A DNA stretch of 64,000 bases, from the NCBI GenBank assembly GCA_965644315.1, contig CBFFRQ010000091.1, positions 62,001 to 126,000 on the forward strand, in the 5' to 3' direction. The notes below the pieces were generated by a model. The model worked only from the letters and a program-made list of their open reading frames with translations. It made no database searches and was not told the DNA's origin. The first letter of the stretch is position 1, and each line of letters begins with the position of its first letter. Source of the DNA: Caecitellus pseudoparvulus. Taxonomy: Eukaryota; Bigyra: Bicosoecida. Both the position numbers and the translations under genes were made by a program. Below, one piece after another: positions 11,686 to 21,963 of this stretch.

Positions 11686-14291
11686 ATGACAAGCCAAGGT
11701 GATGATCCCCGCTTCTTGCACCTGTTGCAGCCCCTTCGGTAAGACCAGCGCCCCGGTGAGGTTTGTGGCATTGCGGAAATCGGACGATGCTCCCCATGTG
11801 CTCGCGCACAGAGATCTGGCGCAGAACTGGAGCATTGACGTGGCGCGGGACTTGGAGGAGTACCTAGACGAGCTGGAGAGCATCAGCATCAGCTTCGATG
11901 GCGGCAAGACCAACCTGAACTTTGCAGAGGCGGCCCTGCTCATCCAGGTGCGCCACGTGCTCTAACGGGTGTCAGCGTGGCAGCGTGGCACCGATTCACT
12001 GCCGCCGCCGCAGGGCTCTGCCTGCATCTACTCCAAGAAGGTGGAGTACCTGTACAGTCTGATTTACAAGACCCTGGATATGCTCATGACCAAGGAGAAG
12101 CGCCGCAAGGTGAGGGTGCTGCGCCGGCAGCAGTTCACGCGCCATGTGCACTGCAGCTGCGACCCTCCCCCACCAACACAGCAAGCCAGCAGCATCAACG
12201 CCGAGGGTGTGGACACGGACGCCATGTTCGCAGCGACAGAGGAGTTTCTGTTGCTGGATGACATCATCGAGGGCTCTGGGAACGTGGACCTGGAGGAGGG
12301 CAGTGACGAATTCGCCGCCATTGCGTCGGCTGCCGTTACCGACCCACGCCGGACCCCCCGAGGGCCAGGCACTCACCAGAACATCATGGCCAAGTAAGGA
12401 CAGGCGGTGCCTGCGTCCAGCTGGTCGGTGCATCACCCACCCCTCCCTGATGCTTTGCAGGACACCCCTCTCTCGTATGGGCACCTATGGCAGCTTGGGC
12501 AGCGGGGGGGGGCGGCGGAGCAATTTCCGCCTCGCCTCCACGCCCCTGCACGAGGCCAGCGGGACGCTGCTCCTGGACGGCAACGCCGCCTGCCTGCTGG
12601 ATGCCCCCCTGGATGCCAGTGCGGCGGGGGCGTCCATGCTTCTGGGCGGGGCCTCCCCCGGCCCCGCCACAGGCAGCCTCTTCGGGCCAGGTGACTGGGC
12701 AGCAGGTCTCGCCGATGCCGACGCGCCCGTGGCTGGCGGCGGCGAAGAGGTGCCGGGCGGTGACTGGGGGGATGACGGTGCGGAGGGGGGGGATTGGGCC
12801 CCCCTGCAGCCGGCAGGGTCAGGCGGCGGCGCGCCGGTGGTGGGCAGTGGCACCCTGCGCCCACACGCCACCCGCCACACGGCCCCCGCCCACACTGACG
12901 CCTGGGCAGCTCTGGACATGTATGACGCCAGCATTGTGCACGTGGTGACGGAGGGTGGGGAGGAGGAGGCCGTGCCCACTGCCGCAGTGCAGGCTGTGCG
13001 GGCGGTGCCAGCGGCGCGCCCTCTCCGGGTGGCCTCCACGCGCCAACGCATCAGCAACGCAGCAGCCGTGGCGCGTTACGGCGGCCCCCTCGCCGCCGCC
13101 CGTGCCAAGGCCCTGCGCACACGGCCCAGGGGTGGCGCCTGGCGGGAGGCTGTGGCGGTGGAGGTGCAGGCGTGTGTGCCACTGCGTGGACCCGCTGCGC
13201 CCACACTGCACGGGGGAGCGTGCCTGCCAACTGCCGCGGCTCCATCGGCACCTGACATGGCGCCACACGCTGCAGCGTACAAGAAGGCCCTGGGGCGTGC
13301 GCGGTGGGCGGCCATGGCCGCGGCTGCGGCAGCGACACCAGGCTCCATGTTGTCCATGGAGGATGGCGGGGGGGGTGCCGACCTGGATGACATCCTGGGG
13401 GGGGGCTTCGACGACTTCGAGGGGGGGGGTGCCGAGGATGGCCCCCCCCCTGCCGACCTGGACTTCGCCGTCACAGGGGGCGCGGGCAGCGCCGCAGTGG
13501 CTGCCGCCCTACGCTTCGAAGAGGGTCTACCAGATGCCGGGGACATCGGGTACGAAGCTGCGGTGCGGGGGCACATCGAAGCGTACTTGCGCGAGGCGGC
13601 GGGGTTTGCCACGCAGACAGCCCTGACACGGCGTGTGGACGCTTGGCAGGCGAAGTTGGAGCCGCTGCTGGCTGCCCAGGAGGCAGAGGCGCCGTTTGAC
13701 ATGGCAGTGTACACGGCTGGCGTGGCGCAGGCGCTGGAGGGGGCGGGGTCCGGAGCAGCGCACCCAGTGCCCTTCGCGAGCCTGGTGGCTGGGGAGGGGG
13801 CCAAGGAGGTGGGGCGGCAGTTCCTGGCCCTGCTGCAGCTGGCCAACACGGGGGGGGTGTGTCTGCTGCACGAGGGGGTGGATGCGGCGGGGGAAGATGT
13901 GCCTTGTCCGACTGGGCACCCCCGCTGTCCACAGGTGGTGGGGGGGGCAGCGACTCCCCCCTCCCCGGCCGTGGACCCCCCCTCAGGCTGGGGCCAGCCA
14001 GGCTTCTCCGTGGCACTGCTGGTGCACCCCCCCTCACCGCAGACTGTGCAGCCCCCCTCCCAAGCCGCACAGCTTGAGCACACTCTCGAAGCCCTCACGC
14101 CCAGCAAGGCTGGGACCGGGCCGGGTGAGGTGGCAGCGACCAAGACACGTGGCGGACGGCGGGGGACTCGCCGGGCCCTGGCGCCCCTGCCCCAGGACCA
14201 GGCACCCCACCCCTCCCCTGCGCGCAAGGTCCGGCGGGGGGGGCGGAGGGGGCGTGCCGAGGCTGATGCCCCTGTGGCTCTGCGAGCGTGA
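11686..14291 (+). CDS. NCAPH2: Condensin-2 complex subunit H2 (kleisin)
   Basis: Kleisin-beta subunit of condensin II, which bridges the SMC2/SMC4 heads and compacts chromosomes in the nucleus. Five exons, 11686-11738, 11812-11947, 12014-12109, 12182-12393 and 12461-14291, give 775 residues with all phases matching. The first 95 residues hold the family N-terminal domain: [32 protein letters not shown] and [16 protein letters not shown] closely follow the animal protein. EEFLLLDDI marks the acidic segment after it. A conserved C-terminal region near residues 517-629 contains [19 protein letters not shown] and LLQLAN, matching the end of animal CAP-H2. The middle is glycine/alanine-rich and poorly conserved, and the last 140 residues are basic and proline-rich. 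Condensin II is absent from fungi, so this helps exclude them as the source. Confidence 0.92.
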
Positions 14292-14428
14292 GCCGCGGAC
14301 CCACGCCGGCGGAGGAATGCAATGTTGCTGTGCTTGCCAAATGCTCGCACTCGACCACACTGTCGCCCACGCCTTTCGCCCGTTTGCGCCAGCAACGCTC
14401 CACCCTGGCGCCGGCAGACCAGTGCAGC

Positions 14429-15378
14429 ATGCTGCCTCAACACGTGGACCATGGCCGGCACCGGGCCAGCTACGGCCGGGGGACCGTCATGCCCGCCTTT
14501 CTGCGCAAGTTGTGCAATGTCAAGTCCATGAACTTTGAAATCGCCGCGTACCACATGCTGGAGATGCTGCGCAACCCCGACAAAGTGTGCGTGCGCAGGG
14601 TGCCGGGCAGCAGCAAATACCGCACCTCGACGCCGCCTCCTCACAGCTTCGCTTTCGCTGCTCGGCGCAAACGTGAGAGTGCCCTGCATGCACAGCTTGT
14701 CAGTGCCACTGCACTGCCCCTGTCCCCGCACGCCACTGGCGCAGAACAAACCAACATGTGGGCCAGGGAGGACCCGGCTTTCCTGGTGCTGCAGTGTCTG
14801 CTGTTGGCGGTGGGTGGCACCCCGTCGTGAGCTGCCAGGCCGCCAGGACACACGCCACCCGCTCCCCCCTTGCACAGATCACAGCTGTAGTGTACGGACT
14901 GGTGCTGGGGCGGCCCACCCTGGCCAGTCTCCTGTGGCTGGCCCTGGGCAGTGTGGCGCAGTACCTGGTGCTGGGCGGGCTCGTGGCTTCTTTCACAGTG
15001 TGGCTGTGCAACGCCCACCTGCGAGGGCCGGCCCAGCCCCACACCGTGGAGCAGAAAGTGGAGTGGATGTACGCCCTGGACGTCCATGCCAACGCCTTCT
15101 GGGTGCTCTTCCTGCTCCTGCACTTGGGCCAGCTGCTGCTGCTGCCGTTGCTGGCCGGGCCAGGCTTCTCCTGCATGCTGCTGGGCAACTCGCTGTACGC
15201 CGCAGCCCTGGGCGTGTACGTGTACTTGACCTTCAGGGGCTTCCTCGTCCTGCCCTTCCTGCAGCGCCCTTCCCTTCTCCTGTACCCCCTCGTGCCCCTG
15301 GCGCTGGGCCTGCTCCTGTCTATTGCGCTGCAGGTCCACGTTGCAAGGGGCCTGCTGGGATGGTACTTTGCGCTGTGA
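14429..15378 (+). CDS. UNC50: UNC-50 family Golgi membrane protein
   Basis: Multi-pass inner Golgi membrane protein, implicated in animals and yeast in receptor trafficking and Arf-GEF recruitment. Exons 14429-14672, 14745-14809 and 14878-15378 give 269 residues, close to the usual 250-260. The junctions rebuild family motifs: ...RRKQQTNMWAREDPAFLVL resembles the human segment around QWARDDPAFLVL, and FEIAAYHMLEM matches the N-terminal FEFAAWQMLYL region. VEWMYALDVHANAFWVL, LLGNSLYAAALGVYVYLTF and LPFLQRPSLLLYPL follow the family to near the end. At least five hydrophobic segments are visible. The first ATG in frame is only 138 nt downstream of the condensin stop, so the 5' region is very short. 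Confidence 0.92.
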
Positions 15379-15540
15379 GGGGCAAACTCGTCACCACCAA
15401 CATTGCGCGTCGCCGTCAGTCTGTTGCACACGTACCCCTGTCCTGCGCTGCACTGGCTGCGCGCCCTCTACGGCGCTGCATAGGCTGCACTGCTTGGCGT
15501 TGTGGCCGTCAAAATCCGCACCGCGCGCCGCCGACACAGC

Positions 15541-16020
15541 ATGGACGTGTCTGACAAGGTCGCCGCCGCACGCAGCAAGTTTGCGTCCCCCACCAACACC
15601 TACGTGTCACCAGTGTCTGCCAGGCTGGCTGCCATGCGCCGCCGCGGCCATGCTGGCTGTGCCGTGCAGGGGCCCAGCCTCATCACTGGCCTGGGCGACA
15701 CAGCGCCAGCGCAGGCAGGCAGCACGACACCCCCCCCTGCGCGGGCAGCCCCACCCACGGCTGCCACCACTCCCACAGCAGCGTCCACCTCTGCCCTGGT
15801 GCCCCAGGCCACCCTGCCCACCATCCTCAGCCCAGGCCGGCCCAATGGTGTGTCGGGCAGCACCAGCACCAAGACCTCTCGAGGCGGCAGCCGCCGTGGG
15901 CAGGGCCGCACTACACAGCGCCGCCCAGCAGGAGTGCGCGACGTCAAGGTGGCGCCACCCAGCGGCTTGGGCGGCACGCGTCGCGCCGGCGGCGTGCTGT
16001 CCCCCCGCATGATGCGGTGA
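15541..16020 (+). CDS. Small basic low-complexity protein
   Basis: Single open frame of 159 residues from the first ATG (MDVSDKVAAARSKFASP...). It is open further upstream to a GTG at 15502, so an upstream exon is possible. Composition is Ala, Thr, Pro, Ser and Arg, with RLAAMRRRGHAG near the start and an Arg/Gly-rich second half (TSRGGSRRGQGR). It lies between UNC50 and the kinase on the same strand. No domain is recognised. The high positive charge would suit a nucleic-acid or cytoskeletal partner, but this is a guess. It might also be a coding part of a longer spliced transcript. Confidence 0.45.
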   Translation: MDVSDKVAAARSKFASPTNTYVSPVSARLAAMRRRGHAGCAVQGPSLITGLGDTAPAQAGSTTPPPARAAPPTAATTPTAASTSALVPQATLPTILSPGRPNGVSGSTSTKTSRGGSRRGQGRTTQRRPAGVRDVKVAPPSGLGGTRRAGGVLSPRMMR

Positions 16021-16254
16021 GCACCGCGCCCACAGCACGAGTCCTCACAAACGCTGCGTGCCAGCCCTTGAAGAGCGGCACATGGTACAAGCCCACTGGT
16101 CCTGCACAGCCCTGGCGCCGGTCCTGGCCTGGGAGTACGGGGAGCGCTGCCGCGCACACGGCAAGCCTGCGCCACAATTCAACCACCCCCTCACACGCAG
16201 CGTGGCCGTGCAGCGCCATGCGGCAGGGCACCACATGAGCACTGTACGCTTGCC

Positions 16255-17877
16255 ATGCAGAGTGCAGCGTCCGGCGCCGCCGCGACGGGCGGGCCGGAGG
16301 GACTGTCCATTCGCACTCCCAACACGGGCGCTTCGCCTGCAGTGCAGCAAGGCGGCGGGCACGCCGGCGGCGCCGCAGGCGGCGGCGATGACGGCGGCTC
16401 CATCACGCTCAAGTGTTCCGATGCGTCACTGGGCACGGTGACGCACCACAGGGTGACGGTGCAGCACGTGAGCATCGGGGCCAACCAGGCCCTCGTGTGG
16501 CACTGCCCACAACGGCGCAGTACTTATGCACACGTCAAGGACTCTGAGCAGTGCCAGCAAGGGCAGGTGCGCATCGTGGCCAAGTGCAAGATGAAGGATG
16601 ACGGCACAGTGCGGTACGTCAGCCCGTACCAGTACTTCGCCCTCAAGATCCAGGACAAGGTGAGTGGCGGCGTTTCGGCGGCTTGGCACGCCCGCGCCCG
16701 TCAAGCCCTCCCCCCGCGCCGGTCAACGCCACATGCCGCTGCAATGCCCACACAGGACCGAGTGGCTGCACAGCAAGCCCGGCTGTCGGAAGGCTACGGC
16801 GGCGACGACACGCTGCTTGAGAAAGCCCTCATGTACAACTTGTCGTCCCACCCGCACGTGGCCCGCATCGTGGAGTGCTGGCACGAAGCCCGTAACATCT
16901 ACACCGTCATGGAGTACGTGAACGGGGAGCTGCTGTCCCGTGTTTCGGCAGGGGGCGCCTTCGACGAGGCCACGGCGCGCCACTTCTTCCGCCAAATCCT
17001 GGCTGGCGTCAAGGCCCTGCACGACATCGGCTACTGCCACCGCGACCTGTCCCTGGAGAACGTCCTCGTCACGGACGATGACGTGGCCAAGCTCATCGAC
17101 TTCGGCGCCGCGGCGCGCCTGCCGCCGCTCTCCCGCGTCACGGCCCCCGACGGCTCCACGTCGTGGGTGGACACGCCCCTGCAGCCGCCCGCGACACCCT
17201 TTGGCAAGACTGCCTACATGCTGCCTGAGTACTACCACAAGCTGCCCTACTCGGGCCGCCAGTTCGACCTCTGGTCTGCCGCCGTCTGCCTGTACATCAT
17301 GCTGGAGGGCGAGTACCTGTATGCGGCTCCATCGGCAGCGGATGCCAAGTTCATGGCCCTGCACACGGGCAACTTCGCGGGGCTGTTCGAGGCGCGTAAT
17401 ACGGCACGGGCGGCGGCCGGGCGCCCCCCCCTCTCCCCCGCCCTGCAGGACCTCCTGGCCGGCACGCTGCACCCAGACCCCAACGCACGCCCCCACACTG
17501 TGGACGTGCTACTGGGGCATGTGTGGGTGAGCGGGAGCACTCCCCCTCCACCCCCCCTCTCCTCCACCGCCTCCACTGGCTCCGCTGGCATAGCTGCCCT
17601 GGCCCTGGGCGTCGCAGGGCTGTCTGTGGAGCAGCAGGCAGCGCTGGATGCGCTGGAGGATGAGGAGGACGCCGAGCTGGGGGGGCAGGGGGGGGACACC
17701 GCCGCCACCTACATCGGTGCTCTGCACGCTCAGTTCAGTGCTGGGGCGGGGGCGGGGGGTGCACCTGCACCGGCACAGCCCCCCCCCGCGCCCGCTGGTG
17801 GCGTCTTCGGGGGGGCTTCCTCTGTGGTGGAGACACGGGCGGGTGTGCGGGAGGTGAGGGTGGGAGGAGGGCGGTGA
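16255..17877 (+). CDS. Serine/threonine protein kinase, divergent N-lobe
   Basis: Exons 16255-16659 and 16756-17877 (96-nt intron, phase 0) give 508 residues. Catalytic landmarks are visible: ALK with the ATP-positioning Lys near residue 131, a CHRDLSLENVLV catalytic loop with the catalytic Asp near 232, and IDFGAAARL with the metal-binding Asp near 250. The activation-segment end reads FGKTAYMLPEYYH in place of the common APE, and FDLWSAAVCLYIML follows as helix F. No GxGxxG glycine loop is recognisable before the Lys, and the first 45 residues are Gly/Ala-rich. HRDLSLEN loops are frequent in oomycete and fungal kinases. After residue 430 the protein is Ala/Pro/Gly-rich. Substrate and pathway cannot be told from sequence. 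Confidence 0.85.
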   Translation: MQSAASGAAATGGPEGLSIRTPNTGASPAVQQGGGHAGGAAGGGDDGGSITLKCSDASLGTVTHHRVTVQHVSIGANQALVWHCPQRRSTYAHVKDSEQCQQGQVRIVAKCKMKDDGTVRYVSPYQYFALKIQDKVSGGVSAAWHARARQALPPRRSTPHAAAMPTQDRVAAQQARLSEGYGGDDTLLEKALMYNLSSHPHVARIVECWHEARNIYTVMEYVNGELLSRVSAGGAFDEATARHFFRQILAGVKALHDIGYCHRDLSLENVLVTDDDVAKLIDFGAAARLPPLSRVTAPDGSTSWVDTPLQPPATPFGKTAYMLPEYYHKLPYSGRQFDLWSAAVCLYIMLEGEYLYAAPSAADAKFMALHTGNFAGLFEARNTARAAAGRPPLSPALQDLLAGTLHPDPNARPHTVDVLLGHVWVSGSTPPPPPLSSTASTGSAGIAALALGVAGLSVEQQAALDALEDEEDAELGGQGGDTAATYIGALHAQFSAGAGAGGAPAPAQPPPAPAGGVFGGASSVVETRAGVREVRVGGGR

Positions 17878-18089
17878 GGGGGGGTGTGCGTCCCCCCACC
17901 CCCCTCCCCACCACTGACCATACGCCGCCGCCTGCCGGGATGTAATGCAACAGCAGTCTTCCTGTCGCGGGCACTGCGCCCGTGTGTGTGCGTGTGAGTG
18001 CATTGGCGGGACAGCAAAGAACAGAACAACCCGAACACCGAGAACACACAGATTCCGCAACACACACACACGCACACACCGCGGGGGCG

Positions 18090-19938
18090 TCACCTGCCCC
18101 GACGCCGAATGCGCATTGCTCCGCCCAGCCCCACCCCTGCCGGGGCGGGGTGTCGCCGCCCTCCCCCCCCTGACAGTATCCCGGAGCGCGCCGCTGCCGT
18201 GGGCCCATGCCCCGCAGCCGCTGCGGCGGAGGCGGAGGAGGACTTGACTGGGGCGCGGGCGGCGGCGGTGGCAGCCTTGCCGGCTGACTTGCTGAGGGGG
18301 TTCACCTTCACCCGTGCGCCGTCTGTGAACAGCGCCGTCAGCTGCACGCCCTGCAGCCCGTCACCGTGCCGGATGCCAGAGGTGTTGGACCGGGCCCGCA
18401 TGGAGGCGGCGACGTCCAGGGGGTTCCGCATGCCCCCGCCGCCCCCGCCGCCGCTCATGGCGCCCAGCACTGTGTCGCCCAGGGCGGCACTGGTGACACC
18501 GCCCTCCGCCGGGGCTGCTTGCGCCGTCGGACGCCGTCGGCGCCGGGGGGCGAAGTCCAGGGTCAGCGTGGCGAGGGGAGGCAGCGCCGACACAGAGACG
18601 GGGCGTGCCGTCTGGCGTGCAGCCAGCTGCTCTGTAATGGTCAGGCTGTCGCGCAGGCTGGAGTGCCCTGTGGGGGGCAGGGGGGTCACGGGGTCCACCA
18701 CCAGGCTGGGCCGGTGCTTCATGGCCAGGACACTGGCCCGGCGGCGAGAGGAGCCCGACTCCACATCCCCCTTGCCGGGGGCGGGCAGGGCCGGTGGCTT
18801 GGACCGGCCCATGCGGGTGAGCAGGAACACGGCAGCCAAGAACACGACGCCCCCTGCGGCGATGCCGAGGATGGCGGGCAGGGGCAGCCCGGCGGCGGCG
18901 GCGTCGGCGCCGCCGCCGTCATCGTCCCCGAACCGGTTGTTGTTGATGATGTCATCCAGATTGTCCACTGGCACCGTGACGCTGGGGGACACGCTGGGGG
19001 ACACGCTGGGCGAGCGGCTGGGCAGAGGCGTCGGCGTGCGGGAGGGGTCCACACAGTCGTCACTGCCAGTGCTGGCGTCATCCCGCACGCCGCCACAGTT
19101 GCGGATGGGGGAGGCTGAGGCGCTGGGCGTGGCCTGCTGCAGGCTCCGGGGGTCCTCCCACGCTCGCGAGGCGCTGGGCGTCGGCCACGGCGCCTTGCGC
19201 ACGCCCTGGCCACTTCCCGGGCCGCCTGCACCAGGCACCGACGGCGCCCGAGCTCCGACATAGGCACATGCCACAGCAGCGCCGACGCCGGGCTGGCAAC
19301 GCGCCGAGGAACAGCGCACCTCCACGCTGGACTTGGCCTGCTGAGCCTGCCACTGCAGGGCACAGGTGCTGGGAGATGTGCACCCTGTCGAGGGTCCCTG
19401 CAGCGCCTGCCCTGCTGCAGTGATGAGGCGGCCGAGGCTGGAGCGTTGCCAGGCGCTGTGAGGCGTGTGCAGGGCGCACAGCATGCCAGGTTGCACAGCA
19501 ACAGTGCCACTGCATATTGGCCCGCGCTGCCCACGCCTGTGCCTGCGTAGGGCGCGGTGGCAGGAGGGGGTAGGTGCTGCAGGCTACCGAAGCTTGCCGG
19601 CGTCGCAACGCGGCCAGCCAGGCCTTCACTACGCACCGCTCACACGTGGCGTTCAGAGCCTGGACGAGGGCTTGGGCGCCTGGACCATGGCTAGGCGCGT
19701 GCTTGGCGCCCACTGCTTGCCTTTCCCCGCCTGCACTGCCCTGGATTGCCCCTGTGAGCTCCCAACGCACGTGCACCTTGCCAACCTCCGCAACTTGCCT
19801 CCAAGCCCGACCGTGCCACACCACTGCATCGTGCAGAAACGCAGACCCGCTCACTTCAAGAGGGTGCACAAGGGCAGCCAAGCAGAGCAGCGCCATCACG
19901 GCCAGCGGCCTGGGCCACGCCCTACCTTGCCGCAGCAT
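18090..19938 (-). CDS. Type I membrane protein with signal peptide and Ser/Pro stalk
   Basis: Exon 19938-19588 encodes a start with a clear signal peptide (RPLAVMALLCLAALVHPL) and a Cys-containing segment with CERCVVKAW. A 61-nt intron joins it in frame to 19526-18090, 595 residues in all. The ectodomain has several cysteines (ALHTPHS..., VRCSSARCQPG), then a Thr/Ser/Pro stalk with three SPSVSPSV-type repeats, then one membrane segment (LPAILGIAAGGVVFLAAVFLL) followed by RMGRSK as a stop-transfer signal. The cytoplasmic tail is basic (RRRRRP) and Gly-rich. This looks like a surface glycoprotein or receptor-like protein, but no family is recognised. The intron position was picked by phase and splice signals, so the ectodomain sequence near residue 117 is uncertain. 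Confidence 0.6.
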
Positions 19939-20101
19939 GATGCGCTCAGCCCTCAAGCGCAGGTCTCCGAGCCGGGCCCTGCCCACGCCGCTGCGCCGGC
20001 CGACATGCGTCGACAGGGGGTGAGACGCAGGGAGTACACCCTGTGTGCCCCTTGCCATACTTTGAGTCACGTGCATTGTGCGTGCAGGCGCCTCCTGGCC
20101 G

Positions 20102-21641
20102 TCACTTGCCTGCCCACGCCCCATGCCCCAGCCACGCCTTGACCAGCTGGCCCATCCGGGCAGCAGCAGGGGGCGTCACGGCAGGCGCGCCGTTGGAGGC
20201 AGGCACGAGCCCCCCCCACCACATGACGTACTTCACCCCAACACCGCCCACCTGCTCTTTACGGGCCACTGCCGCAGCTGCGTGGGCCATGATGCCCCTG
20301 TCCAGGGTCATGTTGAAGCCAGGCAGGAAGGGTCTGCGAGGGGGGGGTGAGGGGGGGGGTGAGGAGGGTGTGGGCGCCTCACGCTTTGCGAGGGCTCACC
20401 TGAACCACACCAGCACCGGCTTCAGCAGCTGCAGGATGGCGGGAGTCAAGTGAGTCATCACGGCGCCAGGGCACACCACCACTGACTGCACCTGTGACGC
20501 ACTGGCCAGATCAGCCTGCGCAGGGGGGTGGGGAGGCGGCACGATCACAGTGCTGCCGCTCAGCAATGCGCCACGCCAGCACTCACACTGTACAGGTCAG
20601 TAGCGAACTTGGCCTCGCCATAGCTCTCGCCGTGGCCACCCGTCACGTTCACCTCCCCCTCATGCTCCGCCGGTGGTGGCGCCAGCGCCTCCCACACCAG
20701 GTGTGCCGCTGACGCCGCCCTGGAGCCAGACCACACCACCCGCCCTCCCGCCTCGTCGTCGTGCACTCGCCCTGGCGCCAGCAGCAGCCGCAGCTGCTCG
20801 ATGAGCAGTGCATGCCCCAGCACGTGCGTTGCAAAGACATTGGGGGCGCCGGCGCACGAGTAGTTGTGACCCCACAGCGGCTGCGGCAGGAAGTGCACGC
20901 CAGCAGCGTGGGCGCGCCCTGTCTCGAAGAAGTGTGGGATGGCAGCGCGCAGTGTGGCCTCCACAGCCACGCCCCAATTCATGCGCTCCACAGGCATGTT
21001 CCCGGCGTTGCAGAACAACACATCCAGGCGACGCAGGCTGCGCGGAGGGGGGCGTGGGGCGCATGTCTACGCGGCTGCGCTGCTCTGCGGCGGCGAGGCT
21101 CACCTGGCGCGCAGGGAGGAAGCTGCCTTGCGAATGCTGGCGGGGTCCGCCACGTCCACCACGCACAGCTGCAGCTTGGCGCCAGGCACAGCCTCGCGGA
21201 TGGCCTGCAACGCAGCATGCCCACGCTGAGCGCTCCGGCACCCCATGATCACCTCCACACCTTGCTCTGCTAGCCGCTTGCACAAGTGAAAGCCAATGCC
21301 ACTGCGCATAGTTCCAGGGGCACCGCAATTTCCGCAGCTGCTCCGCGGCGTGGCGCGCCCCTCACACACCTGTTTGCGCCTGTGACCATGACAGTGAAGC
21401 CATTCGTTCGCTTTGACAGTGTTCCCGCCAGCTCCAAGCTCTCCTTCAACATCTGCGACCACAGCATGCGCCAGGGCGCTACTTTTGCCAGCAAGCGACA
21501 CGCTGCCGCTGCGCCACAGCGTACCTTCTTCTCGGCAGCGTCCTGCAGGAACCCTGCCACGACCAGGGCCACGGCAGCGACAAGTGCCACGATGCCAACC
21601 CACTGCCACAGGCCCACGTCGGCCAGCGTGGAGGTGTCCAT
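20102..21641 (-). CDS. Short-chain dehydrogenase, 3-keto-steroid reductase (HSD17B7/ERG27) type
   Basis: Six exons (21641-21525, 21452-21370, 21301-21104, 21037-20587, 20515-20400, 20333-20102), with introns of 66-72 nt, join in frame to 398 residues. A membrane anchor (VGIVALVAAVALVVAGFL) comes first. The cofactor-binding TGANSGIG near residues 63-70 is completed across an exon junction. FCNAGNMP, VFATHVLGHALLIEQL, VVWSGSRAAS, the catalytic YGEAK (Tyr near 272, Lys near 276) with FATDLYS after it, and VCPGAVMTHLTPAIL follow the order and spacing of animal HSD17B7 and yeast ERG27. These enzymes reduce 3-keto sterol intermediates during C4 demethylation at the ER. Substrate is inferred from similarity; another membrane SDR is possible. 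The fusion of a leading transmembrane helix is not typical of HSD17B7. Confidence 0.8.
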
Positions 21642-21963
21642 GCCACTCAACTGGCCAGTTGTCCGGACAGGGCTTCACGCAGTCTGCTGGCACAGAGCAA
21701 CACTTGCCTTGGCTGAAAACCACACAAGGCGCCGCTGCAAGACAGCGAAGGGCCGAATGTGGTGTTTGCAGAGGTGCTGAAGGTTGCGGGAGCGCTCGAA
21801 AAGTGCCATTTCTGGCGACTTGCGCTTCGGGCACCTGAACAATTGAACAGCAGATGTAGTGGGGGAGAGCCCAAATGCAGACTGCTTACATATCCGTCCC
21901 TTTTAATACCGATGAAAGGAGAACACTGAATTGCGAAAAACGAACCAGAACATCATGTGCCCA

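Noticed and set aside
14288-14428. Extended UNC50 start at a GTG overlapping the NCAPH2 stop
   Set aside because: A GTG start is unlikely in a eukaryotic nuclear gene, and the first ATG at 14429 gives a protein of the usual length.
13076-14875. Minus-strand frame of 599 codons
   Set aside because: It lies opposite the NCAPH2 last exon and the UNC50 first exons, both supported by family motifs and splice phases; it is a GC-rich shadow frame.
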